NCBI GenBank assembly: GCA_964019055.1
Contig: OZ025215.1
Coordinates: forward strand, 9,825,708-9,889,707
Source of the DNA: Anthopleura xanthogrammica
Lineage: Eukaryota; Cnidaria; Anthozoa; Actiniaria; Actiniidae
Length of the DNA stretch: 64,000 bases
Direction: 5' to 3'
Both the position numbers and the translations under genes were made by a program. Positions 49,201 to 59,271 of the stretch are shown here, one piece after another (positions within the stretch are counted from its first letter, which is position 1; the number at the start of each line of letters is the position of its first letter). Below the pieces are notes generated by a model. The model worked only from the letters and a program-made list of their open reading frames with translations. It did no database searches and was not told where the DNA came from.

Positions 49201-50928
49201 AAGCAGAAAAAATAACCGTTACGAAGGAAGCCTTGACTGGATATGTAAACATTAAAGTGCATATAAGGGTTCGCCAGTTTGTGTTTAATATGAAAGTTCT
49301 GACCCTAAAAATCACATAATCAATATTTTTTTTGAGTCTGTTGCGATTTCATTATTTTTAGAATTCATATATTTTCAAACACAATTAAATTTTCAGCCGC
49401 AAATTCGTCCCTTTCTGGATTCAAATAACATGCTAACCATGATTAACCTATCTGTTGACTTGCACTGAGGTATAGTAATCCCCTAGTAAGATGACCGCCA
49501 TTCCTCGCCCGCGAGTTATAGTTTAGACTAGTTTTTAATCGGTAGTGAACTTACCTTTCCTCTGCTGTTCGAACTGACAGGTGTTGGTTTGGGATGGACA
49601 ATTTCTTGAGGTCTACGGAGATAATATCAATACAATAGTTATTTTTTAATACTTTAGCAATAATCTTGTGTTATTGTTGACTCCAGCAAGGCTGATTCAA
49701 CTGAGAAAAGACTTCTCGGTTACAATCAACAACAACCCAATCATCACACGCTGTGAACGAATTTTTTTTTTTAATTAACGGAAGATATTGAAAATCGCAG
49801 AGATAAGAAATCATTTGTTTTTCTGTCGGTTTGTCGAAAATTAAATCGTTAGGCTAACGATTTAATTTTCGACAGACCGACAGAAAAACAAATGAAACAC
49901 TCAACAGCATGTACAGCAGCTCAAAACAACAACAGCACTATATACTATACAGAACCGAACAAAAGTTTTGCGACAGTTCCGGAGAATACTCGGTATATTA
50001 TACATTCTTCGCGAAACTCGTTTTTAATGAATATATAGGTGTATATTTTGGTAAAATTTCCATCCGGAAAGGAAGGGTAAACTGAGAAAGGTGGCCAAAC
50101 TTTTCTAGCTTTGCAGCGAAAAAAAAAAAAAAAAAAATACGCCAGATTAATGATGTATAGATTTTAAATTTATTTTCAACAACTCTTTTGGAAATAGCGT
50201 ACAGCGCTGTCCTTAGGCCTTTGGCATGCTATTCAACCAACTGCGGGTCTTGCAATAGCAGAAACTAACGGCTTAGTCAAATTTTATCCGGACCCTGAAA
50301 CAACCTCTGGCATACTGAATTCAGGGCACGACTAACTCATTGAACAGGTTGAATTCAAATTGAGCTTGTAAGGTTTTGCGGAGAGAGGAAAACCGGAAAA
50401 CCAGGAGAAAACCCCTCGAATTTAAGAGCTGCCGAAGAGTCGGCCTCAGTAACAAACTCTACTCACATGTGATGCTGACTGAGTCCAGGAATCGAATCTC
50501 AAGCTCTAATCAACTACATTTGTAGTATGTTTTATAAGTAAACTGAGTTATTTCGAAGGCTTTTTCATCCTCAAAACAATATAATAATAATGTATTAAAA
50601 TATCCATCAAACTACTCACCACAAGTTCGTTGTGTTCAGTTCCGTATTTCTTGACAAAGCAAGCACTTCCTTTCCTGGAATTTTTCGACTTTCTTATCAG
50701 TTCACAAACGTCAGTTCCGTTCTCGAGTCGGTATATATTCACTGAGAAACAATGTAAAGTCTCAACACAAGTTTTTTGGCATTTGATATGGTCTGCAATC
50801 AGGGTTTTGAAAATCCCACATTCTAAACGGTGGTCAAGGTTCCGGGTGAAGTCAAATCCAGAGCATATTTTTTGTGAAGAAACTCTGGTACTAAAATGCA
50901 GTAAAGCAAGGATGGAAAGGAGGATCAT
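45706..50928 (-). CDS. L4: secreted PAN / split C-type lectin / LamG-like protein
   Basis: Seven exons in coding order: 50620-50928, 49555-49612, 48402-48581, 48087-48156, 47413-47682, 46956-47239, 45706-45935; 466 residues. The ATG at 50928 starts a clear leader (MILLSILALLHFSTRVSS); an in-frame ATG at 51015 would precede it by 29 residues. PAN (CSGFDFTRNLDHRLECGIFK..CQKTC..CFSVNIY), linker (NCPSQTNTCQFEQQRK), CTLD N-half (DDWYQLGSTAYKLFPEPLPW..ASEACQSKGATIVQI), LamG cassette (FWKFDGTD, TVLHLPATKGSYGETPS, FTIAVWVN, KRWTHYTAVWNR, LYINANKLHE, GSLSQMYLFDRALT), CTLD C-half (AWIGLNDITTEGRYM..DCVSMRAWDEG..NHC..YICMKQV). The cassette exons total 624 nt, a multiple of 3. The last exon is almost identical to that of L2. 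Intronic MITEs and palindromes are listed separately. Confidence 0.9.
46215..46277. repeat. (AAT)n microsatellite in L4 intron 6
   Basis: AAT/ATG triplets directly abutting the foldback element at 46278-46744. Confidence 0.9.
46278..46744. mobile_element. Foldback element with arms of about 130 bp, L4 intron 6
   Basis: GTATTGATTCTACATGAAGT, GGCAAAATATTTCTTGATTT and ATACTTCCAATAT recur in complement and reverse order. The arms span about 46278-46405 and 46608-46744. Confidence 0.8.
47936..48070. mobile_element. Diverged copy of the CTTTGTCACACGGC MITE, L4 intron 4
   Basis: GCTTTTGTCACACGGCGGCC AT, then a body resembling 2232-2382 (GAAACAATGG, CGCTTTGAGGCGTTTCAG), ending near CATGGCCGTCC. Ends less well preserved than in L1. 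Confidence 0.45.
49811..49895. repeat. 85-bp near-perfect palindrome, L4 intron 1
   Basis: TCATTTGTTTTTCTGTCGGT..ATTAAATCGTTA, then GGC, then the reverse complement, with a single mismatch and virtually no loop. Confidence 0.9.
50283..50512 (-). repeat. SINE copy, minus orientation, L4 intron 1
   Basis: On the plus strand: ATTTTATC terminus, CCCTGAAACAACCTCTGG, then the body complement AGGTTTTGCGGAGAG..AGAAAACCCCTCGA..AACTCTACTCACATG and GGAATCGAATCTCAAG (B-box complement). Confidence 0.7.
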
Positions 50929-52492
50929 CTTGATGAATGCGGCGCGACTGAGGTATGACGAAGATGAATGGTGAAATCTAACTGAGATCTTTGTTTTATC
51001 TGAAGGATTTAACATTAGATTTCGAAAAGGATTGAATTAATATTAATCACATTCAAGGTCATATTGTTCACTCCATATTGTTTAATTTTGTTCAAATCAA
51101 ATGGAAATTTAATGATCACGATAGTACTATATCAAGTAGCGTGCTGGGATAGTAAAAGAAACAAGAAAAGTTGAACATAATCTTTTGAGAGAAAAAAAAC
51201 TTTACCAATATTATAAGTAATTTCATATCTCGTTTCACTGAGGATTTGCTAGCTTTTTATTTTATTTTATTTTTCTCCGATTCCATGCTTCTAGTTTTGT
51301 ATTACGTGTTTGTTTAATTTCGCACGGAACCAAACAAGTCAACATTCAAAAACATCACTGAAATAATCATGTTTTGCTGAAAGAAAAACCGTGCCGGTCA
51401 AAAGTTGCTTGAAGTAACTTTGAGTGGAAACGAGCCGCAAACCTCTTCTTGAAACGGCTTCGTTATCTTTCAAGGAATGGATTCAGTGATAAAGGAATGT
51501 ATTTTTTGAAATAATACATTTTTTATTGAATCTGAATATAGCTTTATCAAGTGTATTCCTAAGTCATTTAATATTAACTGATTCTAGAACAAAACAGGTT
51601 TTTTTAGCCATGACAACATAGTAAAACTCACTGTCGAAAAGCGCTGAAATTAAATCCAAACTTTATAGGATAGGCAACTGAAGCTGACAGTTCCGTAGTT
51701 TTTTTATTGAGGATATCTTGAGAAATTCGAAAATTCGAAATCTCCATACATGGCTAAGACTAAAACACTATGAACTTCACGATAACACTTGCAATCATTA
51801 GGAAACAGCTCAGGAATCAAAAACAATGTTCAATTCAAATTTATATTAGGTAAACAGCTGCAATACAAGAAAGAGCGAGTTGAACCTCTTGGACTCCGAG
51901 ATCTGGCTTAATTGATATTCTTTACCCTCTTTCTCGTTCATGTACCGATTTTTTTTCCTTTCCTTTTTTCTTTCTGTCTTCTTTCTTTCTTTCTTTCTTT
52001 CTTAAACTTTTTGACACTAGTTCTTTCTTCTTCACTTTATTTCATTTCCTTCTCTCTTTCTTTCTTTCTTTCTCACATATTTTCTTTCTTTTACTTTTTT
52101 CTTTCCTATCTCTTTTATTTTTGCCCGGGCTCAGTTCTTCTTTTTTCACCTCTTTCTTCTTTCCTTCTCTCTCTTTCTCTTTCCTTTAGCTTTCTTTGTT
52201 TCACATTATCTCTTTCTTTTCCTCTCGTTCTTACGTTTCTTTATTTTTTCCTCTAGCTCTATCTCTCTCTTCTTCATTTCTCCCTTTTCACAGGCAGCAC
52301 TGACCGAGGAATACTATGCTGGGTTTCCTGTGGTATTTCATATGTCCCAGGCGTTACTGCAGTATTCGATAATAGCCTGGTGCTAAGTAACTGAGTGCGC
52401 GTGTTTGATGGCGTCCCTGGCAGCACTCAGCTGTTGTTGACTCCAAAACAACTCTGTTTTATAGACATTTTTGCACTCCGATCGCTATAAAA
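50929..52492. other. Divergent region between L4 and SPATA6
   Basis: Should contain the L4 promoter (above 50928) and the SPATA6 promoter (below 52493). The only marked structure is a long pyrimidine tract (51913-52270). No coding feature; the 51912-52256 open frame is a product of that tract. Confidence 0.5.
51913..52270. repeat. Polypyrimidine tract upstream of SPATA6
   Basis: About 360 bp that is overwhelmingly C/T on the plus strand, with several (TTTC)n blocks, ending about 220 bp before the SPATA6 start codon. Strand-asymmetric tracts of this kind can adopt triplex structure; any role here is inference. Confidence 0.85.
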
Positions 52493-55400
52493 ATGCCTCA
52501 GAAAGCTTTCACTTGCACCGTAGAACTAGACCTGTACACGGTAAGAAAGAAAAAACCCTTGTAAAGCAGCGAATTTTTGAACTTTAAAATTTCGCGTGTT
52601 CCTTTGATTCGTTCGAACTTCAGCTGTTTCACCTTCGTTTTCTTTTTCTTTCTTTTGTTGATGGCTTATAACTCTCTCTTCTCTACACAGGTAACATGCC
52701 CTGGAACTCTGCATCTGACGGACAGAAACATGGTTTTTCTGAACGTCAAACTTCTAGGTCAAACCAATAGAACAAAGTCGGTGTTTGCTTCTTTTCCAAT
52801 GAACTTCAATGAACGCTTCGTCTTTGAACAAGTAAGTTGTGTTCTATTAAATTTTAATTGAAAACAAAGCTGATCTATGATGGAATTTAACCTGAAAATG
52901 GAATCTTTTGCTTCATTTTTAGTTTTTAAATAGAGAATTTTGTATGTTTTTTAGACGTTCACCTCAATATCTGAGCCTTCTCAAGTAGTAGAGATGCTAG
53001 AAGGTATGGAAATGTTCTCAAACATAATTGCTTTTTTGCTGTTTGTTTACATGTAAACAGTAAGCTTAATTAATGAAATTATTGTACGTCTAACGAGTAC
53101 ACGCTTTAACATAACTAAAGCAAACTATTTGCTAAATAATCAACTACAGTTTGAAGATAAAAAATTACATTTTGGGATTGATGTAAAACTTTTCTTGCCA
53201 ATTTTTTTTTATTAATGTTTTGATCGAATTTTGGTCTCAATCGATTAATCTATCAAATGTACATGATTTATACCACCTACAACTGTTGATAATTTACAAT
53301 AAGTTTATACTTACGAAAGTATATTTTATCTATTTTACAGATCAGCTTGTGGTGTTAGAATTGCGACAATATTCAGAGCACCACAGAGGTAAAACCATGG
53401 ATATTTTCATGTGCAAACTTGCTATATTGTGAAGATTATTTTTATCATATTACTTATACCTGTTACTTATGGCTCTCTGCACCAGGAGGTGCATAAGACT
53501 TTTTAGCATATTAGTTGTCAATAAATAATTTAATGGGCGAAACTCTTTGTTCCTAGGAGGCAAGCTGCTTGGACGATACAAACAGACAGCCAAAGAATTC
53601 CTTTACCCTACTCCTACTCTGACGGGCAAGGGTGGTATTGAGAGAGAACTGCTTTTGAGTAGAACTGTCAACTTCAATGTAAGATTTAAATTATTCATTG
53701 ATTATCTATAAGATATATACATATACGTAGGGCTTGAAATAACAGCTTTTCAACGGACAATGTCTGGTCAAATCTTTGTCTTGCTGGTCATTTTAACCAG
53801 TAACGTTGAGCCAGAAATGGCTAAAACTAATATTTTTTTAAATCTTTCAATCATGAAATGGTTATAATGTCGCTTGCAGGGTATTGATCCAAAGCTAGAA
53901 TTCTCTTCAAGAACCACTGTGCAAGAAGTCACAGTGCCAGGGATGGCTTATCAAGCAAGTAATGGTTATGCTTCAGAAGACTCAGAGGTAGGGAGTGTTG
54001 CTACTTCATTGTTTTTCTATGGTTGTTCGCTCTTTCTATGTATCAGGGCTAAAAAATAATTGTTGGTCATCAGACAATGTCCAGCCAGAATTGGAACTCA
54101 TTCGAACAGATCTTAAATTGTTTTGCTGGTCATTTTGACCAGTGATGTTGATCGAGCCAGAAACATATTTGGTCAGTCATACTTTGTGTTTTCTGGGTCA
54201 CATATAAATATAGAATTTTGCAATATCAGTGTTATTAAGATGCAGAGTAGCTTAACTGCTTCATGTACTGTACTATCATAAATTGTTTGTTCTCCTCAGG
54301 AGTCAAATTCTGAAGAGTCGGAAACAGAGGAAGAAGTTGTGATCCACCCAAACATTTTTAGCCCACCCTACAACGAAGTTCACTGTGTATGCGAATGTCC
54401 AAGACGGCCAGAGAATAAAGGAATAGTTGTCAAGAGGTCAAGGTCATTGTCACCTAATCGATCAAGACCACGTTCGGCTTCCCCAAGTCGACAACCACCC
54501 TTTAAGGCTGGCAAAGCTGATGAGGGTATAATATCGAAAAGAGATTTTCTTCGTTCAAAGAAATCTAGACTGCGACCTTTACCTGCAGAAGGAGATCCCA
54601 GTAAGTTCAATTCATTGTATGATAATTCTTATTCTATCAGTTTTATACATCATACATGAAGGACGGTAGAAACCCACTTGTTAATATTTGTCAAGGTTGT
54701 CATGGTTTCCATTATTGTGTAATTTGGTTTGTCCCTTGAAGGAGCTGTACATTAAATACCCTCAGGGGCTCAGAATTGAAAAAAAACCCCAGTAGATTAA
54801 TATATATATATATATGTGGGTGGCATAGCAGTGAGAGCACTAACCTCTCACCAATGCAGCCCAGGTTCAGATTCCACCAGACTTGGTGTTGTATGTGAGT
54901 GGATTTGCTTGTTTTTCCCTCTTGTGCTTCAAGGGTTTTTCTCTGGGTTATCTGGTTTTTCCTCCCTTCGCAAAAATCAACTTCTAAATTCCAAATGGAA
55001 TCCAGTGGAAGAAGAGCCACTCTATGAAATCCACTGTTAATTCGCATATAATTAGTATGTAACTAATTTTCTTGGTTGTATTTTGCAATTTCAGTGCCAT
55101 GTCCTGACTGCAAGACACCCCACAAAGACTGCATAGTCTGTCAAGCTTACTACAAAGTATTTGGAAGAGATTTCCTAAAACATCGATTTACCTTGGGTAA
55201 ACACAGAAGAACCACATCTGTTCCAACTTACTCCTCAGCAGCTTCCGAACCACCAAGAGTAAGGTCTCGGCAATATTTTGAACGAGATACTGGCCCTGCA
55301 TATCATGAGAGAGCATACAGTGCACCTATACCCAGAACAAGGTTACGGTTCTCATCAACACCTCAAGTTATACATGACTCATTTAGAGTAGTTTCCCCTT

Positions 55401-57216
55401 CAGAGGAAATTCATGAACGAGTGGAGAGAATTATTCGCAGACATTCACCTAAACCTGTAAGTACACCAAAAACAAAAACACTGACTTTGCTTTAGAAATG
55501 CTATTAATACCGGTAACCATTTTTTCATCTTTTGTTAATAGGCATATAGATCTTACATTGAAATGTCTGATTCAGATGATGATAGTTTGTTATCTTTACA
55601 AGAACTCAGGCAAGTGATGATCATTAGCTAACATGAGTTCTGCAAAAAAAAACCAGGGGGGTTATTCCATATTTAGAAAGGCAGGGATGATTTTTGAAAA
55701 TTTTGAAAATGACCCCCAAAAGGTACCAAAATCTCTTTCTCGTAGTCATAACAATTCAAAAGTTTCATCCCTAAATGGTACCAAGTAAAGCTAATTTTAC
55801 CAATTTTGATTAGTTTTTTTGAGCACCCTAAAAGATATCTGGTCTGTTTTAGTAGTTAATTTTCATTATTTGGTCCAAATAATGAAAAATTAACCACTAA
55901 AAAGTATGACAAGCATCTTCACCCCTTTCATATTGGAGTCCCCCCCCCCCTCCCCCAAGGCAAAAAATGATTGTGCCTTGAAACATAGGGAGTATGGTGG
56001 GAGAGGTACCAAGGGTTAAAGTCTAAAGTCTGTGGTCCTTGAAACTTTCTTTCTCAATGGTTTATTGCATGTGTCTATAGGAGCGAAATTGATTCTGCAA
56101 GAATTGAGTCTCTGGACAGATCATTTGAAGATCCTGATCACCCAACTCTTGGAACTAGACTTGATAGAAGGTAGCTTACAAATGTATATTATGGCAATTA
56201 ATTATTATTATATTAAGTCAGAATGTAAATACTACTGTATATTATTTTAAGAAACAAAATGACAACCTTTAATTTTAAAGCATGTGGTTCATAAATATTT
56301 CCATTGTGGTCAGGCCATGCATTGAATCACTTGCAAAAGTGAAAACCAATTTTTCATCAAAATTTTTGCATCTAATTACTGAGATTCTCAATATTCTGGA
56401 AACTCTTTAGTTGCAAGTTGTCCGTTAGAATTTGGTTTTTCCCTGCCACCAGTCAAAATTTATAAAAGGTACCGACTGATTAATTTTGATTGACGGCAGC
56501 GAAAAACCAATTTCACAACAAGCCGTTGGAATGTCTGAGTCTGCAGAATATTGAGAATCACAGTAAACTAAAGAGTTACTAATTTTACTAATTTCAGCCT
56601 TCGGCGATACTGAAAGTACTTGTCATTTCTTGCCAAATAAGGTGAACAAATTGAATATTGTAGATAGGAAAAGCAGATCTTTCTCTACTTAGACAGAAAT
56701 AAGGTGCCTTGCTTGTAATGTACAGTAAAAATTAAAGTAAAGAAAAATATTTGTCTGGAGTGAAACAAAGTTAGTGTACAGTAGTTATTCGAGTGTAATA
56801 GTCAGATAAACACAATTATAGAAAACAAAAGAATTAGAGGGACGTAGTGCATAATAAGTATTTCATGGGTTTACGAGAATCGCTCTATAATAAATGGTAA
56901 TAATAACTCAATAAATATTATAAACAATGATGCATGCTTAAAAATTAAGTATTAAACTGGAAACCTTAAATAATACTGCATGATTGTATAAGCTAACCTT
57001 TTAATCTCAGAATACAGTCAAATAGATTGCAGAACTTGATGTAATATATTTTTACTGACATTTTTCTTTCTTTTTTCCCCCAGTGTGACAGTACCATTGT
57101 CTAGAGGAAATTACTGGTCAAACCAAAAGGCTTTATACACAGGCCGTACCCACCGTGATGTGTTTAATAAGTCTATAGAGTCTGTCTATGAAGACCTGTA
57201 TGACAATACAGACTAG
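52493..57216 (+). CDS. SPATA6: Spermatogenesis-associated protein 6
   Basis: In mammals SPATA6 is needed to build the sperm connecting piece that joins head and tail. Eleven exons: 52493-52540, 52691-52831, 52955-53003, 53341-53388, 53557-53678, 53880-53987, 54300-54600, 55095-55456, 55542-55609, 56081-56170, 57084-57216; 489 residues, close to the roughly 488 of human SPATA6, all in phase. The conserved N-terminal domain spans about 1-160 (FTCTVELDLYTVTCPG.., SVFASFPMNFNERFVFEQTF, KEFLYPTPTLTG, RTVNFNGIDPKLEFSS). The middle is acidic then Arg/Ser-rich (SRSLSPNRSRPRSASPSR), with CPDCKTPHKDCIVCQAYYKV. Conserved C-terminal blocks: SEEIHERVERIIRRH and GNYWSNQKALYTGRTHRDVF followed by SIESVYEDLYDN. 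Intron 9 starts with GC rather than GT (CTCAG|GCAAGT), and GC is the only way to keep the frame there. Confidence 0.95.
54800..55000 (+). repeat. SINE head and body in SPATA6 intron 7
   Basis: A-box-like GGTGGCATAGCAGTGAGAGC, B-box-like CAGGTTCAGATTCC, body GTATGTGAGTGGATTTGCTT..TTTTTCTCTGG..TTCGCAAAAATCAAC. No tail unit. Confidence 0.65.
55645..55990. repeat. Dispersed repeat in SPATA6 intron 9
   Basis: AGGCAGGGATGATTTTTGAA, GGTACCAAAATCTCTTTCTC GTAGTCAT, TTCATCCCTAAATGGTACCA and later C-runs. The same blocks occur in the opposite orientation at 62005-62250. It fills most of this GC-AG intron. Confidence 0.65.
56375..56567. mobile_element. Inverted-repeat MITE in SPATA6 intron 10
   Basis: TTACTGAGATTCTCAATATTCTG at the left and its complement at the right; inner arms include ATTTGGTTTTTCCCTGCC and CAAAATT. 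Confidence 0.75.
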
Positions 57217-58217
57217 TCGTACAGAATTGAAGATTTGATGTGAAAGAAAGATTTGATAGCCTGACATCTGAAAGTCCATCTATTTTTTCTTTTTAAGAAG
57301 AGACTTTGGAGGAGCATATCAATTAAATGAGCTAGAAGCTTAGAGGAAAATCTAAACAGACCTCTCATGAGCAGAGCTTGCTTATCTCCACTGGGATTGA
57401 CTGCCCCTTTCCCCACAATGGGTAGGCTTGATTACCAGCTGTGGTGGCTTCCGTGCAATCCTCTCCCCACTCACAGCTGGATGCATGCCATTGTGAGGCT
57501 TGGTGCAAATGACACCCTCACGGCTGAAACTGAGCCTACTGGCTGGGCTGCTTACCCATTTTAATTAAGTCCTTCGATTCACCATCATTATTCATATATA
57601 CACCACAGAAGATTATTATTAGAATAGTTATTTAATATGTGAAAGGTGAAAATTTGTACACATGTTTATGTACACGTACAGTGCAAAATAATATCTGTAA
57701 AATTATTCCTTATTTGACCTGTATAAACCCCTTAGCTTGCAGCTATTCAGAATGCAGCTTAATTTTGGAGAACAAAACAATGTTTCCAATTCTCAGGAGA
57801 TTGAGATCCTTTTGCTTTGTGCTCCAAATTGAGCTGTCTTGACATCAAGTGCAAGGGGTCTATAGTGGCCTGATAGTGATGGGATAAGAAGAGTTGGAGG
57901 GAGGTGAAGGGACTCCCATTCTCCTATGATATTTATATTGTATTGCCATAAAATTAAAAGTATTTTTAGGTCATATATTTTATTTTTCACCAGCCAGTAT
58001 TTACCCTGACTGCCAGAGGGTCCTCTTCCTCCAGTGTCTAAGGAGCAAGTAAGAAGCACTGGAGCAAGAGGACTTCTGGATATGCTTATCTTTGTAAATT
58101 GATACAATTATTTAATTTCTTAAAAGTTACAATTTTAATAAGACAGGCCTAATGATTGAGTGCATGATCGAATATAATATTTCAAAATTCGAAAATTGTT
58201 TATTATTTTTCTTGATT
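57217..58217. other. Convergent 3' region SPATA6 / SGNH hydrolase
   Basis: 3' UTRs of both genes are expected here. It contains a MITE (57722-57865). Short open frames at 57367-57564 and 57639-57842 resemble no family. Confidence 0.5.
57722..57865. mobile_element. TATAGACCCCTTGCA-family MITE, copy 3
   Basis: TATAAACCCCTTAGCTTGCAG at the left, GTGCAAGGGGTCTATA at the right; inner GAATGCAGCTTAATTTTGGAG and CCAATTCTCAGGAGATTGAG match the other copies. Confidence 0.8.
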
Positions 58218-58871
58218 TCACTCCCAGTATAAATGTTTTATCTTCTCGAATATTATTTCACCCATCCTGTCATAGCCTTCTGGAGTGTAATGCAGCCCAT
58301 CATCCCAATATTTAACTTTCTCCTCCTCCTCAAGATTCGTGTGACGATGCTCCTTATCAAGATCACATAACGTTACATCATCATTTTTCTTTGTAAAATT
58401 TCGCAACATTTCGTTGATCAAAATCCTTCCTTTCTCTCCATCCTCTTTGATATAAGATGTACCATTTGCTCCCATATCTTTAAAGATGTAATCACTCTCT
58501 GGGATCGTAAGCAGTAATGTTTTAGCGCCATGGTCGTGAGCAATATCATGGAGACTCACTATCTCTTTGAACAGAGCTTTTTCTTCGCCGGGATTAAAAT
58601 CTCCAAGGTCATTGGTACCACCTAGGATGATAATCAAATCATAGGGACCATTTTTCTTCAGTAAAAGGGGCAGTCTCTTCGTCATTTGGTCTCGTACAAG
58701 CTCCCCACTGATCCCAGCATTGTCCACATCAAACTTGACCGACTTGTGTTCCTCCAACAACTGACGCAGACGATGCGTGTATGGATGAAAATGAGTCAGC
58801 TGGTAAGTATGCCCTTGAGTTAGGCTATCACCAAATGCTAAGATTCGGATCAGTTTGCCTCTTGCAGCCAT
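58218..58871 (-). CDS. SGNH/GDSL-family hydrolase
   Basis: Single-exon gene for a 217-residue esterase/lipase-type enzyme. The four SGNH blocks are intact: GDSLTQG with nucleophile Ser16, NAGISGELVRD (block II Gly), GGTNDL with Asn87, and DDGLHYTPEGY with Asp191 and His194. No signal peptide or membrane segment, so a cytosolic place is likely. The compact length is near that of small microbial-type SGNH hydrolases. The lack of introns contrasts with every neighbour and could reflect retrocopying or old transfer, but flanking structure gives no further support. It shares a 216-bp divergent promoter with ECH1. Natural substrate unknown. Confidence 0.9.
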   Translation of the reverse strand: MAARGKLIRILAFGDSLTQGHTYQLTHFHPYTHRLRQLLEEHKSVKFDVDNAGISGELVRDQMTKRLPLLLKKNGPYDLIIILGGTNDLGDFNPGEEKALFKEIVSLHDIAHDHGAKTLLLTIPESDYIFKDMGANGTSYIKEDGEKGRILINEMLRNFTKKNDDVTLCDLDKEHRHTNLEEEEKVKYWDDGLHYTPEGYDRMGEIIFEKIKHLYWE

Positions 58872-59087
58872 AGTAAAAACTATTTATTTTTTTGAAATGT
58901 TAAAGATGACCTTCGTCCGCCATATTGGCCGCGCGCTTCCCCGAGATCTGGTAACGATACTTACCGCTGGTTGTAATACCGCGGGCCTGTATTCAAGATG
59001 GCGATCAACTGAAAAAAATTGATGGAGAAAAACTCTCCAAATTTAGATTAAAATTACGCTTTATTCAAAAGATTTGAAGTCAAAACT
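58872..59087. promoter_or_regulatory. Bidirectional promoter SGNH hydrolase / ECH1
   Basis: 216 bp between divergent start codons. YY1-type motifs in both orientations: CCGCCATATTGG (58917-58928) and CAAGATGGCG (58994-59003). A GC-rich block (GGCCGCGCGC) lies between and no TATA box is obvious. On the ECH1 side two short upstream frames would be transcribed if transcription starts early: ATGGCGATCAACTGA (58998-59012) and a nine-codon frame at 59022-59051. Functional assignment is by motif only. Confidence 0.6.
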
Positions 59088-59235
59088 ATGGTTAACATCT
59101 TCAGTCGCGTAGGGATTCATTTAAAAGGTAAGTTTTTAATAAATGGCCGTGCGCAAATGATTGTAAATAAGACTAGCTAGAGTTTAGCTTTTTTTTGTTT
59201 TGTTCACACGATGGAATTTGGTTTTGAATTTTTTA

Positions 59236-59271
<36 letters not shown>

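Noticed and set aside
51912..52256. 114-residue hydrophobic Phe/Ser/Leu frame, membrane-protein-like
   Set aside because: Encoded entirely by the polypyrimidine tract, which always yields F, S, L and P codons.
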